DNA from: Diogma glabrata
Taxonomy: Eukaryota > Arthropoda > Insecta > Diptera > Cylindrotomidae
Assembly: GCA_963693315.1 (NCBI GenBank)
Contig: OY856186.1
Coordinates: 381,128,768 to 381,192,767 of the forward strand
DNA length: 64,000 nt
Reading direction: 5' to 3'
Below, one piece after another: positions 1-11,158 of the stretch. The notes under the pieces were generated by a model. The model worked only from the letters and a program-made list of their open reading frames with translations, had not been told where the DNA came from and made no database searches. The stretch's first letter is position 1. The number at the start of each line of letters is the position of its first letter. Position numbers and translations under genes: made by a program.

Positions 1-775
1 TCATTGTCGAGAAGACATGATGTAGTATGTTGTGAAATTAATACAGTTAAATTTTGTTGGTGAATTAAAGGATTCTATAAGAACCGTAGCAATATAAAAA
101 ACAGTTGATTATTTATTCGAAATAATTGATTTTTTTATTCAAAAATATAAATTAAAATACAATTATATGAATTAATCAAGCTGATAGTAGTTCAGCCAAT
201 TATTTAATCATGCATGTAATCGTTGGTTTGTTTCACCCGATCGTTAACATCAGATGCTCGCAGCCATTTAACAATAGATTTTTAAAGGTTGTTGATATAA
301 ATTGCTACATATTTTATTGAATTGTAACATCGATCAATCTATTGTCAGTTATTTTAAATTAATTTTATATAACTCGCATTTTCTTCTCGTATATGCGAAT
401 TAAATATCATTACATTATATACTAAAGTTTAAGATGTAATTTACTAAATAAAATCTTTGTTTATTAAAAATATTTAATTTTATTTTGTGTTTTTAATAAA
501 AACATAAAAATACAATAAATTTTAACATAGAAATTTTGTCTTTATTTCTAGTTGTGATCTTTTTTTCCTTTATTGTTTTTATGCAGTTCATTCAATTTTA
601 TTCTACAATGTTAGTTAATATTTTTGTTCTTTTTACAATTGAAATTTAATGTGTAAACTTTATTATATTTATTTCAGTAAAAAACGAGATTAAAGGAAAA
701 ATAAATGACAATTATTGCTCATGACTTAAAATTTCATCATATGGATTCGACATTAATTCAATATACAAAAAAATA

Positions 776-808
<33 letters not shown>

Positions 809-1620
809 ATTCTAACTGCTTAATAATATTAAATTACTATTATAAATCATAATTGAAAAAAAAAATACAAAATATTGGCTAAAATATCAGTGCTCATTAA
901 TATGGGATTGAAGAATATTTTGTTAATTTATATCAATTTAAATTCTTAAAACAAAAACAAAACAAAAATTACCCTCGTCTTCCTTTTCTTAGGATACAGC
1001 CGTTATCATTCCAATTTGATGCAAATATATCTTAAAGAAATTTTGCACCAACCATCTTTTTGATACCAATCCATACTATATATCTAATTATTTTTATTCC
1101 TTCAATCGTAACAGTCTTCGTTTAAATTATTTTTTTTTATTGAATTGTATAAATTTCACTTATTACCAATAATTTATTTATTTTCAAATGCGCATATATT
1201 CATTGCTATGATTAATTTTGCGTAATTAGCACAATTGATTATACTCAATGTTTTTATTTATATTACATGGAACTTATTTAAAATTCACTTATTGTAAGTG
1301 ACATTTTGAAATGTTCACTTTGTGTAATTTCTCCAGCTTCTTTTATATTTTTTAAAATGCTTTTGCTTTAAAAAAAATCGTTTTCTTTATTTTAATTTTG
1401 GAGAAACGTTAATAATAATATTATAAGGTACACTATTATTGAGCTGAAATGAAGCAAGAAAAAATAATATTAAATAAATTAAATTAACAACGGTATAAGT
1501 ATAATTAAAGTAATTTAAATGCTAAAGATAATGTTTCAGATTTTCGGAAGAATCTCCAATACTTTTCTTACACATACAACAAATTACTTGTGCAACATAA
1601 TTTAACATGCCATGTAATTT
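1..1620. other. AT-rich intergenic DNA, no gene seen
   Basis: I see no coding region, RNA gene or recognisable transposon here. The DNA is strongly AT-rich with many homopolymer runs, and the only structured piece is a short TA microsatellite near 775-801. It could hold untranslated or regulatory DNA of a gene beyond the left edge, but nothing in the sequence shows that. Confidence 0.6.
775..801. repeat. (TA)n microsatellite
   Basis: An uninterrupted run of about thirteen TA dinucleotides in AT-rich DNA. Confidence 0.9.
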
Positions 1621-2335
1621 ATTTTTTTAACGACTGTAATAGAAAATAATGTTTTCTATCTATCAGTTTAAAACAGAAAGTTGGCTTTTGCTGTTTAGCG
1701 TGCATTTTTTAATTTTTTCTGCTCATGGACGGAAAGTAAAAACACAAGTAAAACCAAAGACATAATGGACAAAGACATAATATTAAAATTTATTAATTTC
1801 TTCTCCCCAAAACACTTATGATTTTTTGGCTCTATAACCCGAGGGCTTCTTTTTTAAAAAAGGCAAAAATCTTTTATATTTACTAATATCCAAATTTTCT
1901 TTAACGATGAATGTTGATTTTAACATTGAATAATTTGACCACATTGTTGAAGACTTTTTTGTCTGCGATAGTTCACCAAAATATACCAAAAACACATCTT
2001 CAGAATAAAAATTTCCTGTTTTTTTATTCTTACACCAATTGATAAATAATAGGTAAGCTTTTTCATACCGGACTTTAGATTTTTCAGGCAACAGATCTAA
2101 AGTTAAATTGTTGGCTGCTTCTCTTATATGATGTGAAGTGCTAATTATATCACTTTCATCACTACTGCTCATTTTAAATTATTTTTATTTAAAAATAGAT
2201 ATAAACAAACTCTGTATAAATTTTAAAGTTAATAATTTAAAATTTTAATTTGACGTCCGATACATTTTTTAAACAACAAATAAATGCCTCCTTGGCAACT
2301 TCGATCGCATTTGTCGGCAGTCGTTAAAAAAATAG
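1621..2335 (-). mobile_element. Small TIR element carrying a tyrosine-recombinase core-binding domain ORF (copy 1)
   Basis: The plus strand reads ATTTTTTTAACGACTG at about 1621, and the reverse complement of the same 16 bases lies at about 2319-2335, so the ends form terminal inverted repeats about 0.7 kb apart. The only ORF inside (1816-2172, minus) is a tyrosine-recombinase-like N-terminal domain. A long palindrome (2330-2467) starts right at the 5' side relative to the ORF. A second element of the same plan lies at 27571-28368 with related ends (TTTTTTGTAACGAAGCTGC). I cannot see a clear target duplication. Terminal inverted repeats are not known for Cryptons, the usual eukaryotic tyrosine-recombinase DNA transposons, so this may be a non-autonomous element that picked up the domain, or a new type. 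The boundaries are inferred. Confidence 0.55.
1816..2172 (-). CDS. Stand-alone N-terminal (SAM-like, core-binding) domain of a tyrosine recombinase-like protein, 118 aa
   Basis: An intact 118-codon ORF starting MSSSDESD and ending GYRAKKS. The central block (LLPEKSKVRYEKAY, then FINWC, VYFGELSQ and a WSNYSMLKST segment) is the pattern I associate with the N-terminal DNA-binding domain of insect Crypton-like tyrosine recombinases. In those proteins the catalytic domain, with its Arg, His-x-x-Arg and Tyr residues, follows directly after the GY..KKS end. Here the ORF stops exactly at that point and no catalytic half follows, so the product could bind DNA but could not recombine it. A frameshifted relative at 27771-28118 aligns along its length and ends within a few residues of the same place. 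The start is supported by the shared MSSSD opening. It may be a live small protein or a truncated remnant; expression is unknown. Confidence 0.6.
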   Translation of the reverse strand: MSSSDESDIISTSHHIREAANNLTLDLLPEKSKVRYEKAYLLFINWCKNKKTGNFYSEDVFLVYFGELSQTKKSSTMWSNYSMLKSTFIVKENLDISKYKRFLPFLKKKPSGYRAKKS

Positions 2336-2467
2336 TATGTATACTTTGAGCAGAAAGTAACATTGCTGCTCTGACATGATTGCTGGTTTCGGCTACGCCT
2401 CAACCAGCAATTTTCATGCACGAGCAGCAATGTCGTACTTTCTGCTCTTAATATACAATGTACTATT
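2330..2467. repeat. Long imperfect palindrome with GC-rich tip, upstream of the recombinase-domain ORF
   Basis: The arms pair over about 50-60 bases (for example GAGCAGAAAGTA near 2349 against TACTTTCTGCTC near 2437, and TTGCTGGTT against AACCAGCAA). The unpaired tip at 2389-2401 reads GAGGCGTAGCCGA on the minus strand, the sense strand of the neighbouring ORF. The tip nearly matches that of the palindrome at 27443-27566, which sits in the same place relative to the related ORF. Confidence 0.8.
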
Positions 2468-3213
2468 GCTTGTCGTAGCCTGACGCAGACAAATTTCACA
2501 AAGTTTCGATCTATACGACTACCATCACTCATATAAGATTGCTCCAAAATTTGCAAATAGTTAGAGGATTCCAGAACAAAAAAAATTTGCTTTAAAGGTG
2601 TAACTTTTTTCTTTTTAACTACACATACGAAGCTCGAATCATCCAACAAGTTGTAATAATTTTAAAGTAACGTTTATAGATAATAAATTTTTCAAATGTA
2701 GCTCTAAACAAGCCATACAAATAAACTTTTTCTGATGTATGAAATATTCAAACCATAATCTCAGCGTTTGCAATACTCAAAGCTTCGGTAAAATGTTCTA
2801 CTCATGTTCCACATCTGGCAGATAAAATTTAAGGGGCTAATCGATCTAATATTGTTTATGAGATGTAGAAAATTTACCGAATTACATCGTGTTCCACATT
2901 CAAAGACTGCGATGAAGATTTAAAAAAAAAAGTCTAGTTTTAAATTCGTTAAAATTAGTTAAGATCTAAAACTAGAAACAAATTTGCATATCCACTTCAC
3001 AAGATAAATGAACCGTTCACTGCACAAAGTGACTAACTGCACTTTTTGAAAAATTTTAAATTTAAATGTCAAAGCACTTGCTATAGTCATAACTTTCTAT
3101 GTTAAAAACAACTTTCCTGAATAATTAAGATTAACACCATTAAAAGCCAACATTTGTCTGACCATTAAAAAATTAATAATTTCGTATGTTAATATTATAA
3201 CTAAATATCTATT
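2468..3213. other. Intergenic DNA with one weak hairpin
   Basis: No gene is seen. A weak inverted repeat (TTCGGTAAAATGTTCTAC near 2784 against GTAGAAAATTTACCGAA near 2868) could form a hairpin of about 100 bases. The rest is AT-rich and featureless. Confidence 0.5.
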
Positions 3214-3217
3214 ATAC

Positions 3218-3902
3218 TGTTACGAGTACAGAAAAATCTAAACGATTACAGAAAGATCTAGACGATTACGGTCACTTCCAGGAAAATAAAATCAACAAAA
3301 CACAACAGAAAGTGAATGAAATGAATAGTGTTGTTGTTGTTGTTGTACATGTTCTTAGAATTAAGGTCTAACAAAACAAATAATTTTATGAATCAAATCA
3401 ACGTAACGTAAAATAATCGAATATTCTAATATTTTCTCAAGGTTTCTAAAAAGTGACCGCGAAATTTCTAGAGATTAAGCAGAATGTATATAAGGAAATT
3501 ACCTTTTGTAGTTTTTAATTAGTTTTATTTTAAACCTGCGATTGTGAAGTTAAAATTATAAAAGTGATCTTTAAATTAGATTTTGTGTAAAGTTATAAGT
3601 GTAATAAAGTTATAAGTGTTATTGAATAGAAATATTTTGTGTATTATTTTCACGCTGTTATTACTGGAAATTTCTACAATAAACCGTTGGAGTTTCTGAA
3701 GCTGTTGAAAGAATATTCTAGTTAAGAATATTGTTTGCTGTATTGTTTTCCTGTTATTGTGAAACAATTAAGGTGTTGAATACTTATTAAAACCTGGTGT
3801 TTGTGCTTACTAATCAGTGATCGAACTCAGGAAGAGATTGGGGATTGCGTTTATCGAATTGTAAGTTAGGCCAATTCGAAGGAAGTTTGGAAAAACGTAA
3901 CA
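3218..3902 (+). mobile_element. Solo LTR of a gypsy-like retrotransposon, with 4-bp target duplication
   Basis: The element begins TGTTACG and ends CGTAACA, and is flanked by ATAC at 3214-3217 and again at 3903-3906, a perfect 4-bp target-site duplication typical of LTR retrotransposons. Its right 200 or so bases match, as reverse complement, the LTR of the gypsy element at 34188-34398. No gag or pol lies beside it, so it is a solo LTR left by recombination between the two LTRs of a full element. A TATA box lies at about 3487. Confidence 0.9.
3487..3494 (+). promoter_or_regulatory. TATA box of the LTR promoter
   Basis: TATATAAG lies about 270 bases into the LTR, a plausible U3 promoter element in plus orientation. 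No transcription evidence can be seen. Confidence 0.45.
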
Positions 3903-4039
3903 ATACTAATTAAATTACTACTATAATAGCTAATTGATATACTTAGTAACCAAAATTAAATAAATTATGTTTATAATAACTGATTTTATATCAGTTCTTC
4001 GCTATCCGTATGCCGTGATGTTGCGTAAAAAAGGCTTCT

Positions 4040-4510
4040 CAAGTTGGGCGAGTCTTCTCAAAAGCGCTCGGAACCAAGGATCATCTCAACCATTTCGACG
4101 AAAGTTTCCGTCGGACCGTCTTTTGGAGTAAACAGAAACATTCATTGGGTCTCCTTGCATCGAACTCTCCTCGTTATGGCTGGTATTGAAAGAAATTCTG
4201 GATCAACAAAACGTGGTATTGTGCAATATGTTACACCATTTTTAGGACAAACACATTTTCCTTCCAGTGTAACATCTGTAAGGAATGGTGTCACCTTACG
4301 AACTGCTCAGGTCTTACTACACATAAGCATAAGCAATGAACTCAAACCTACATTGCACCATGTTGTCAAATATCCAACATACAAACAAGGGCAAAATACA
4401 ATGTGAATGAACACGTATCCCAATATTCTAAATGTTGTGAAAATGAAAATAATGCAATACAACTGTAACGGCCTTATAAAAAAGATCGATGATATCAAAT
4501 AAATGTGCAA
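4040..4510 (+). mobile_element. Truncated 5' end of the I/Jockey-like element (first of two adjacent copies)
   Basis: This stretch repeats, with many differences, the start of the element at 4605: the CTTCTCAAG opening, the TTTCGACGAAAG segment, and an ATG at 4186 followed by GIERNSGST where the next copy has GIERNPGPT. The copy ends near 4510, just before the fuller copy begins, so two 5' regions lie in tandem. It encodes no usable protein. Confidence 0.7.
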
Positions 4511-4765
4511 TAATAATATTTTAGTCACCGTTCTACTAATATATCATTTTTCTTTTTTTTTTTATTAATTAGTTAAACATGTTTAGCACACTAAACTTCT
4601 CGCTTCTCAAGATGGACGGGTCTACGCCCCAGAAGTACTCGGAACCCAGTTCCGACCAAGGACCATCACAAAAATTTCGACGAAAGGTGCTACTCCGACG
4701 CTCCATATTTTGGATAAAGATACAGTTGTCACTGGCCTCACTGCTTCAGATCCTCCCAGGTAGTC

Positions 4766-4940
4766 ATGGCCGGTATTGAAAGAAATCCTGGACCAACTAA
4801 AATATGGCATTGTGCAATATGCAAAAACATTTTAAGGGCAAACACTACATCCGTCCAGTGTAATAGCTGTAAAGAATGGTGTCATCTCAAGAACTGCTCA
4901 GGCCTTACAACACATAAGCAATAGACCAAAAACTACATAG
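4766..4940 (+). pseudogene. 2A-like motif plus PHD-like zinc finger at the start of the non-LTR ORF
   Basis: From the ATG at 4766 the frame reads MAGIERNPGPTK and then a cysteine-rich block with C-x2-C, C-x2-C and a W-C-H-x4-C pattern, typical of a PHD-like finger. The NPGP ending in a GIERNPGP context resembles ribosome-skipping 2A peptides, which are known from several non-LTR retrotransposons. The canonical motif has Asp-x-Glu-x-Asn-Pro-Gly-Pro; here Gly replaces the first Asp. The frame does not run intact into the endonuclease. Confidence 0.6.
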
Positions 4941-5040
4941 CGTCATATTGCAATGCATCAAGTCAACATATAAATACGAGCTCGCAACAGAACACAATGC
5001 GAATGAGCACATCCGGAAACCCCAGGTGATGTGATAATAA

Positions 5041-5725
5041 TGCAGCTAAATTGTAACGGACCATTAAACAAAATCGATGATATTATCAACTTTATGTGCA
5101 AAAACAATATTCTAGTCTCCGTTTTACAAGAAACCAAATTCGATCTAAGATTAGTGATAATATCTGTGATTATAGAATTATAAGACTGGATAGAGGGAAG
5201 GACAATTGTGGTGGCCTTGCCTTTATCATACACAAAACCATTATCTACCGTACAACCACATTACCAGCAGTACCGGGAACTGATAAACACCTAGAACAAC
5301 TAGGTATTACAATAAAATCCGGAAATACAGAGATAGATCTAGTCAATATTTGTATTCCACCAGTAAGCAGCTGTGATATAGGTTATGCACCGTTCATAGG
5401 ACATTTATTTTATACCAAAGACTGTCTAATTCTCGGCGACATAAATGCTCACCACGATCTATGGCTCTCACACTTGAACACCGACTCAAGAGGTGAAAAT
5501 ATTGCTGATCAAATTGACGGCTCTAACTTTGGAGTCCTCAATGAACCACAACCAACAAGAGTAACTAATAACTCATACTCGTCTCCATATGTTTCACTTG
5601 CCAGCATGTCGCTAATGCCAATCGCTGAATGGAGAACTGAAATTGCATTGGGATCAGACCATGTGCCGATCATAATCACCTTAAGCCGTTCCTTAAACGA
5701 AATGAAATCCGAGAAGAAGACATAA
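5041..5725 (+). pseudogene. Endonuclease domain of the family 1 non-LTR element
   Basis: A start such as MQLNCNGPLNKID leads to a QETKFD block near 5130, then after a frameshift an open stretch of about 200 residues. This contains ILGDINAHHDLW (metal-binding Asp and Asn) near residue 114 of the longer ORF, a SSPYVSLAS stretch and GSDHVPI (catalytic Ser-Asp-His). These are the signature motifs of exonuclease/endonuclease/phosphatase-type nucleases of Jockey and I elements, which nick target DNA to prime reverse transcription. The frameshift near 5130 makes it a pseudogene. Confidence 0.85.
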
Positions 5726-6299
5726 TATATTAATTTTAAACAAAGCAGACTGGGATAATTTTACCAATTTTACTGAATTGGAATTCAGTAAGCAAATTTT
5801 ACCAATTGACGCCCTTTCTGGGGAAAGAAAATTTAGAGAAATTTTTAACAAAGCTAGATCTCTCTTCATTCCAGCCGGCAGGGAACAAAATATTAAACCA
5901 AACTTCCCACAAGAAGCTTGTGTACTCTCTTCCCAAAGAGATGACATCCGTAAGGCAGATCCAACCGATTCTAGAATTCCGGGCCTGAACAAGCAGATAA
6001 ATAAACTAGTAATGGAACACAAACGTATCAAATGGAAAGATTTAGTGGGTAAGTCAAACTTTGGCACAAATAAGTCTGTGGAAGGTGATTAAGGGTTTAA
6101 CACATACGCGTCAATCGCATAGCAACTGCATGATCTCCTTCGATGATATCCCAACCGAAAACCATAGAAAATGCGCAATAAAATTCAACGTGCAGTTTAC
6201 AGAAAAGCAAAGTAAACATGAAAAAGAAACTAGGTCAGTATTAAGACATATGCGTTTAATACTTAATACTGAATAATAAAACTTAATACTGAAAATCTC

Positions 6300-7894
6300 G
6301 AGAGTATCATATTTTCCGAAGAAGATGTTAGAAACGCAATAAAGAAATCCAAACCATCTAAAGCTATTGGACCAGATGGCATCTCAGCCATTATGCTAAA
6401 ACACATTGGACCCAAAGGATTGAACTTTCTCACTATCATACTCAACACATCTCTAAATACGCTCCAGATACCAAATATCAGGAAAACGACTAGAATAAAT
6501 CGAATTTTGAAACCTGGCAAGCCTGAAGAAAAGGGAGAATCCTATAGACCGATCTCTATCCTCTCATCGGTTGCAAAATTGATAGAAGCACTACTACTAC
6601 CTCGGTTAACAGAATCTTGCCAATTGGCGTCACATCAGCATGGTTTTAGGAAAGCACACAGTACACAACCACCGCGCTTCATAGAATCCAAAACCAAATC
6701 AGCGATGGTCCAAACCAAAATCAACCCTGTGCTAGAACAATTTTAGTTGCACTTGACCTGGCAAAAGCTTTCGACACAGTGTCACATGCTGCACTACTGA
6801 ACGACATATTCAACACCAATCTGCCGGGTCTAATAAAGCGCTGGTTATGCAACTATCTCAGAGGCCGCCAAACATACGTTGAGTTCTGTAACTCTAGATC
6901 TAAGATGAGAGTACTCTGACAAGGAGTTCCACAAGGAGGAGTTCTCTCGCCTTCATTATTCAACCTTTACTTAAGAAGTTTACCTGCACCACCGGAAAGA
7001 ATAACTATCACGTCATATGCAGACGACTGCACGGTGCTTGCAACAGGAAACAACCTTGAACAACTCACCAATGTCCTAAACACCTACATCAACACCTTGA
7101 ATGAATTGTTTAAAACCAAAAAATTGAAATTGTGCACTGAAAAGTCCACTTCCACACTTTTCACCACATGGACGAAGGAGGTAAATACAACACTCAATAT
7201 CTGCATTGACAACATACTAATTCCTACTGTGAAATATCCAAAACTGCTGGGGGTAACATTCGATCCACTACTTAAATTCAACGCTCATGCTCAACAAGTA
7301 AATACAAAACTTAAAAACAGGAACAACGCACTGAAAGCTCTAGCGGGCAGTTCGTGGGGTAAGGATAAAAACACAATAATAACGGCATATAAAGCAATAG
7401 GAAGGCCTTTCATAAATTACGCTGCTCCCATATGGACACCCCAAGTCGCTGACACCCACTGGAATAAGTTACAGATAACACAGAACGCAGCTTTACGTAC
7501 AGCAACCGGATGTCACCTGATGGCCCACCGAGATCACCTACACGAGGAATGTAACATAATGCCGGTCCGTGAACACAACGAAATGCTTACCAAACAATAT
7601 CTATGGTCTTGTTATAGAGAGCAGTATCCCTGCAATGACACCTTATCCATGACAACACCACTTAGAGACATAAGAAGGACGGCGAAATGCTTCCTACAAG
7701 ATGTTAAAAACAATGAAGACATAAATAACATCGACGAGCCTACGTATAAGAGGGGGTTGAAAAGGATACATACAAAAACCGTTGAAGACACAATAAGGAA
7801 CTACGCCCCGAATCGAGTTCTTAATTGCAAACCACCACAAGTCGCTACCGAAGAGGTAAAACTGCCACGCAGCACCAGAACCATCCTAGCGTAG
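6300..7894 (+). pseudogene. Reverse transcriptase and C-terminal region of the family 1 non-LTR element
   Basis: Reading through frameshifts I see the ordered RT motifs: KAIGPDGISA near 6363, a PGKPEEKGESYRPISILS block near 6510, LVALDLAKAFDTVSH near 6745 (first catalytic Asp), QGVPQGGVLSPSLFNLYL near 6920 and SYADDCTVLA near 7015 (catalytic Asp pair). An intact stretch of 286 codons (7034-7894) follows, with the YLGVTFD-type thumb region and a histidine-rich segment typical of the Jockey/I groups. An in-frame stop just before QGVPQ and frameshifts near 6745 and 7030 prevent a full protein. Confidence 0.9.
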
Positions 7895-8164
7895 TTAAGA
7901 TCCGGTTGGTCACGCATCTTAAATAACTACATGAGTAGAATTGACCATCAAATTGTTGACAGGTGTCCCATATGTGAGGGCACGCCACATGATGCTATCC
8001 ACCTTTTCAATTCCGACCTGACGAAGGAAGATCTGTGGTACCACCCAAGGGCAGTAGCAGAGTTCCTGAATCTGGACTTGGAGCCGGAAGAATAGCACCA
8101 CCACGCGTCGCTACAACTACAACAACAGCACACTAAATATGTAATATTCATTATTCATACTCTT

Positions 8165-8900
8165 TGAATATCCGAAGATACCACGTTAACTATAGGACGG
8201 AAGGAGATGGGGAAAATGCAACGAATGAGGATATGGGGATAACTATACTAATTGTTTTAAATGACGATTGACATTTTCTTTAAATGTCTGACGGGCAAAT
8301 TCATCGGGGAATACGGAGGCGGTCATTGAGTTCCAGAATTTGACCACTCTATTAAAATAATCGTTCTGGAATGACATAGTTCTACATCGAGATATTTTGA
8401 CAGCAAATGGGTAGGACTCTGAAGTTCTTGTTCGTCGATTATACTGTGCACATGATGGAAGGATATTTTGAATTTCCTTAGAGGAGAATTCGCTAAAGTT
8501 ATATTTATAGTAAATTGACAATTCAGCTATAATTCTTCGGTGCTGGAGTGAATCTAGTTGATCAGTTAGTTGGGTATTATCAATCAACCGTATTACCTTT
8601 CTCTGTACAGAGTCAAGACATTTTATTGTTGAGTGTTGACTAACAAGCACCTCCCCAAACTTGACAGCAGCATTCCATACATGGACGAATAAAGGACTTA
8701 TAGACTTATAAAGGACTAAAGAATCCTATTTTTGCATTGCAGATTTAGCGAGGTTGAACACTTGTTTATTCCATTTCAGGTTATTTTCAATATCCATTCC
8801 AAGAAGTCTTACTGATTCAACCTCATGCAATTCCTCATTATTTATCTTAATAGGGAAGTTTTTATGTCTCTCTAGTCGTGAGAGCCGGTTGCGTTAAATG
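8165..8900 (-). mobile_element. 3' part of another non-LTR retrotransposon (family 2, minus strand)
   Basis: The minus strand encodes 135 codons (8243-8650) with LDSVQRKVIRLIDN, LDSLQHRRI and a FFNRVVKFWNS-like block, the C-terminal end of Jockey/CR1-type reverse transcriptases. Weaker similarity (KWNKQVFNLAKSA) continues upstream to about 8870. The short sequence AATATCCGAAGATACCA at the 3' end (8166) matches, as reverse complement, the 3' end of the element at 10180-11815, so both belong to one family. The 5' two thirds are missing, as is usual for incomplete reverse transcription. Confidence 0.7.
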
Positions 8901-8907
8901 CAACAAG

Positions 8908-9000
8908 ATTATAAAATTATAAGGGAAGATGGACGGAAGTACAAAGATGGCGACCTTGTCTTTATCTTTCGTAAAACGTTATCTACCGTCCCACCCCTAG
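8908..9000 (+). mobile_element. Fragment of family 1 endonuclease region
   Basis: The run from TTATAAAATTATAAG to TTATCTACCGTCCCACC matches 5171-5255 of the family 1 copy with scattered differences. It appears to begin a second, heavily broken copy whose further pieces lie at 9733, 10081, 11822 and 14385. Confidence 0.6.
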
Positions 9001-9009
9001 AGCATATAT

Positions 9010-9730
9010 AAATATAGAGACAACATGAACATACTATAAAATTGTATGAAGAGAGACATAACAGATGGTGATCGCTGATATATGTCATATGTTCAATTTC
9101 TCTTTTCTCCATTTTGATTTGTTTTTATTTACTACCACAAACTTTTTTATTAAATTATAAATTAAAAACAATTCTAATTGTAATATGCCAAAACAAATTA
9201 ATTGTTTTCTTTATAGTTGTGCTAATTTTTATAAAATGACTGAAAATAATTACGAGAGTAATTTAAATTTATTGTGTTATTTCTAGTGATTATTCAACTC
9301 AAATATTTTATAATGGACTATTTGGCAATATTTTCTAACGACACGAACAACATTTAAGTTATGTTTTTATTTTCAAAGTACATTATGAAAATTTCCGGAC
9401 AAACTTTTTTCATTATGGACAAATTTATTTTTCATTGATAAAATATTAAAAATTATATGTTTGGTAAGTAATCAAATCCAAAATCTCATTTTTTTATTTT
9501 TATACAGTCGCCGGGGGGGAGAAACCATTATTTTTTGTGGTAGGGTGTTTTCTTATAGATTTAAAAAAAAACTCGTAATAATTCTACAATTTTGAATCAA
9601 ATGAAAAAGTTACGCACGTCTATAGGAAGACATAACTGTTTATCTCTGAGACAAAGAGAGGAAAACCAACAAAAAAACAATTTGAAGTTGCAGCACGTTA
9701 AATATTATTTGTGGTGATCGGTTGGTACTA
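9010..9730. other. Unassigned AT-rich DNA inside the broken non-LTR copy
   Basis: No coding region is seen. The stretch lies between two collinear pieces of family 1 and is probably an unrecognised insertion or decayed DNA. A G run of eight lies near 9513. Confidence 0.4.
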
Positions 9731-9732
9731 TC

Positions 9733-9790
9733 ACATTACCTGTATGTAGTACCAGGAACTGACAAACTGAAGAGTTCATCCGCCAGCTTC
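9733..9790 (+). mobile_element. Short fragment of family 1
   Basis: CACATTACCTG followed by AGTACCAGGAACTGACAAAC resembles 5257-5290 of the family 1 element (the AVPGTDK part of the endonuclease). The bases to 10080 hold no recognisable feature beyond repeated GATATCTCA words. Confidence 0.5.
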
Positions 9791-10080
9791 CCTAAGTTAT
9801 CACCTTGACCAGTGATATCTCACTGCTATTACCAGTGGTATGTGATATCTCATGTTAACTCGTATGTCAATAGCAGGGACTAGAGTACGCGGGGTTATCG
9901 CACCCGTAGATCAAAAATAAAAAAAAATTACAAATCAACAAAAACTGATCCTTCTATGCCAATCAAAACCAATAAGAAAAATACGTGAAACTTTTTAATA
10001 CGAATTTGTTATTCCTTGATACACGGAATATTAGTTATGGAAAAATGCTATAATTTTTTTATAAACTCCTATTTCATGAT

Positions 10081-10175
10081 TCTATGGCACTCCACCTGAA
10101 CACCGATTCACTAGACGAAAACGTTGCTGATCAAATTGCTGGCTCTTTGAAGCCATCAACAAACAAAAAGAGTAA
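10081..10175 (+). mobile_element. Fragment of family 1, left side of a nested insertion
   Basis: The stretch CTATGGCACTCCACCTGAAC through GCTGATCAAATTG matches 5458-5520 of the family 1 copy. The match continues to AGTAACAAATAA, where the family 2 element interrupts it, and resumes at 11806-11935 (AATAACTCGTAC and onward). Confidence 0.75.
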
Positions 10176-10825
10176 CAAATAATTTAAGAAAGTAAATTTT
10201 ATTTGAATTGAAAACAATTAAATCTTTTTTTAAATGGCCAAATTATCAATTAATTTCGCCAACATAAGAGACCTGAATATCAATCATCATTCAGTTCATC
10301 TATATCTTCAAAATTTAAAACCTGATATTCTTTTCTTAACTGAAACGATCATTATCATACCGAGCTGTTACTCTTGATCATAATAAATACCTTTGTCCTC
10401 ATTATCAACTAGAATTATCCTTTTATTTCAAGCATGGTGTTTGTGTATATATTAGAAACACCATTCCATATGAAAGAACTAAAAAATTTTAATTAAATTC
10501 AAAATATCACAATATGGTATCTTTTAAGATTTGTTGTTCTAATCAAATGTTGTTTGCTTTTGGTCTATATTTAATGAGCTATCTGAAAAAATTGATAGGT
10601 TGACTGACTATCCTAATGCCAAATTTATGGTTCTTGGTGACTTTAATGTCCACAATAAAGAATGGCTTCTACACAGTTCCACCAAAACAGGCTGAGCTAT
10701 TTGCTCTTTACCATAATTGTAATGTTAAGCCCTATAACACAACACATTTTATTAAAAAAAAAAAAATAATTACACAAAGATTATAGCTTAGCCTACCCGA
10801 GTGCCAGGACAAAGTAGTAACTTTC

Positions 10826-11023
10826 TTGATGTTTTTAACAAATGATCCTTACCTGATACAATTTAAAGTATTAGAGTCTTTAAGTGGTTCAGATCATAAT
10901 TTGATTCCTACACAGTTAGATTTACAAATTCCAAAACAATTTAAAACTAATCCTCGTCTTGTTTGGGACTATAAAGCTGCGAATTGGGATGGTCTTAGAG
11001 GTTTTTTTAACCGGTTTCCCTGA
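10826..11023 (+). pseudogene. End of the family 2 endonuclease domain
   Basis: The 65 residues here include SGSDHNLIPTQLDL, the Ser-Asp-His signature of endonuclease domains, and a WDYKAANWDGLRGFF stretch typical of the linker to the reverse transcriptase. The frame closes at 11023 just before the internal deletion. Confidence 0.7.
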
Positions 11024-11158
11024 CAACGTATTTGTCTTACCGACCATGACCCTATTTGTCTTACCGACCATGACCATGACCCATGAGAGTTCTCTAATAG
11101 GAAAAAAGCTCCAAAGATCTTGTGGAAAAAGAACCTGTAAAACCTCTAGAAGTAGAAG

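Larger units (their letters stand above)
4605..8150 (+). mobile_element. I/Jockey-like non-LTR retrotransposon, degenerate but nearly full length (family 1)
   Basis: The order is that of a single-ORF non-LTR element: a short 2A-like motif and PHD-like finger (4766-4940), an apurinic-type endonuclease (5041-5725), a reverse transcriptase (about 6300-7100), a thumb and C-terminal region (7034-7894), and a C-terminal CCHC-like motif (CPICEGTPHDAIHLF near 7966). Frameshifts and stops break it in several places, so it is inactive. The 3' end finishes in a run rich in CAA repeats near 8100. Pieces of the same family recur at 8908-9000, 9733-9790, 10081-10175, 11822-11935, 14285-14895 and 24115-24235. 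The exact clade (I, Jockey, Outcast or similar) cannot be set without a tree. Confidence 0.85.

Noticed and set aside
2269..2649. 126-codon minus-strand frame across the first palindrome
   Set aside because: It runs through both arms of the hairpin and resembles no family; likely chance.
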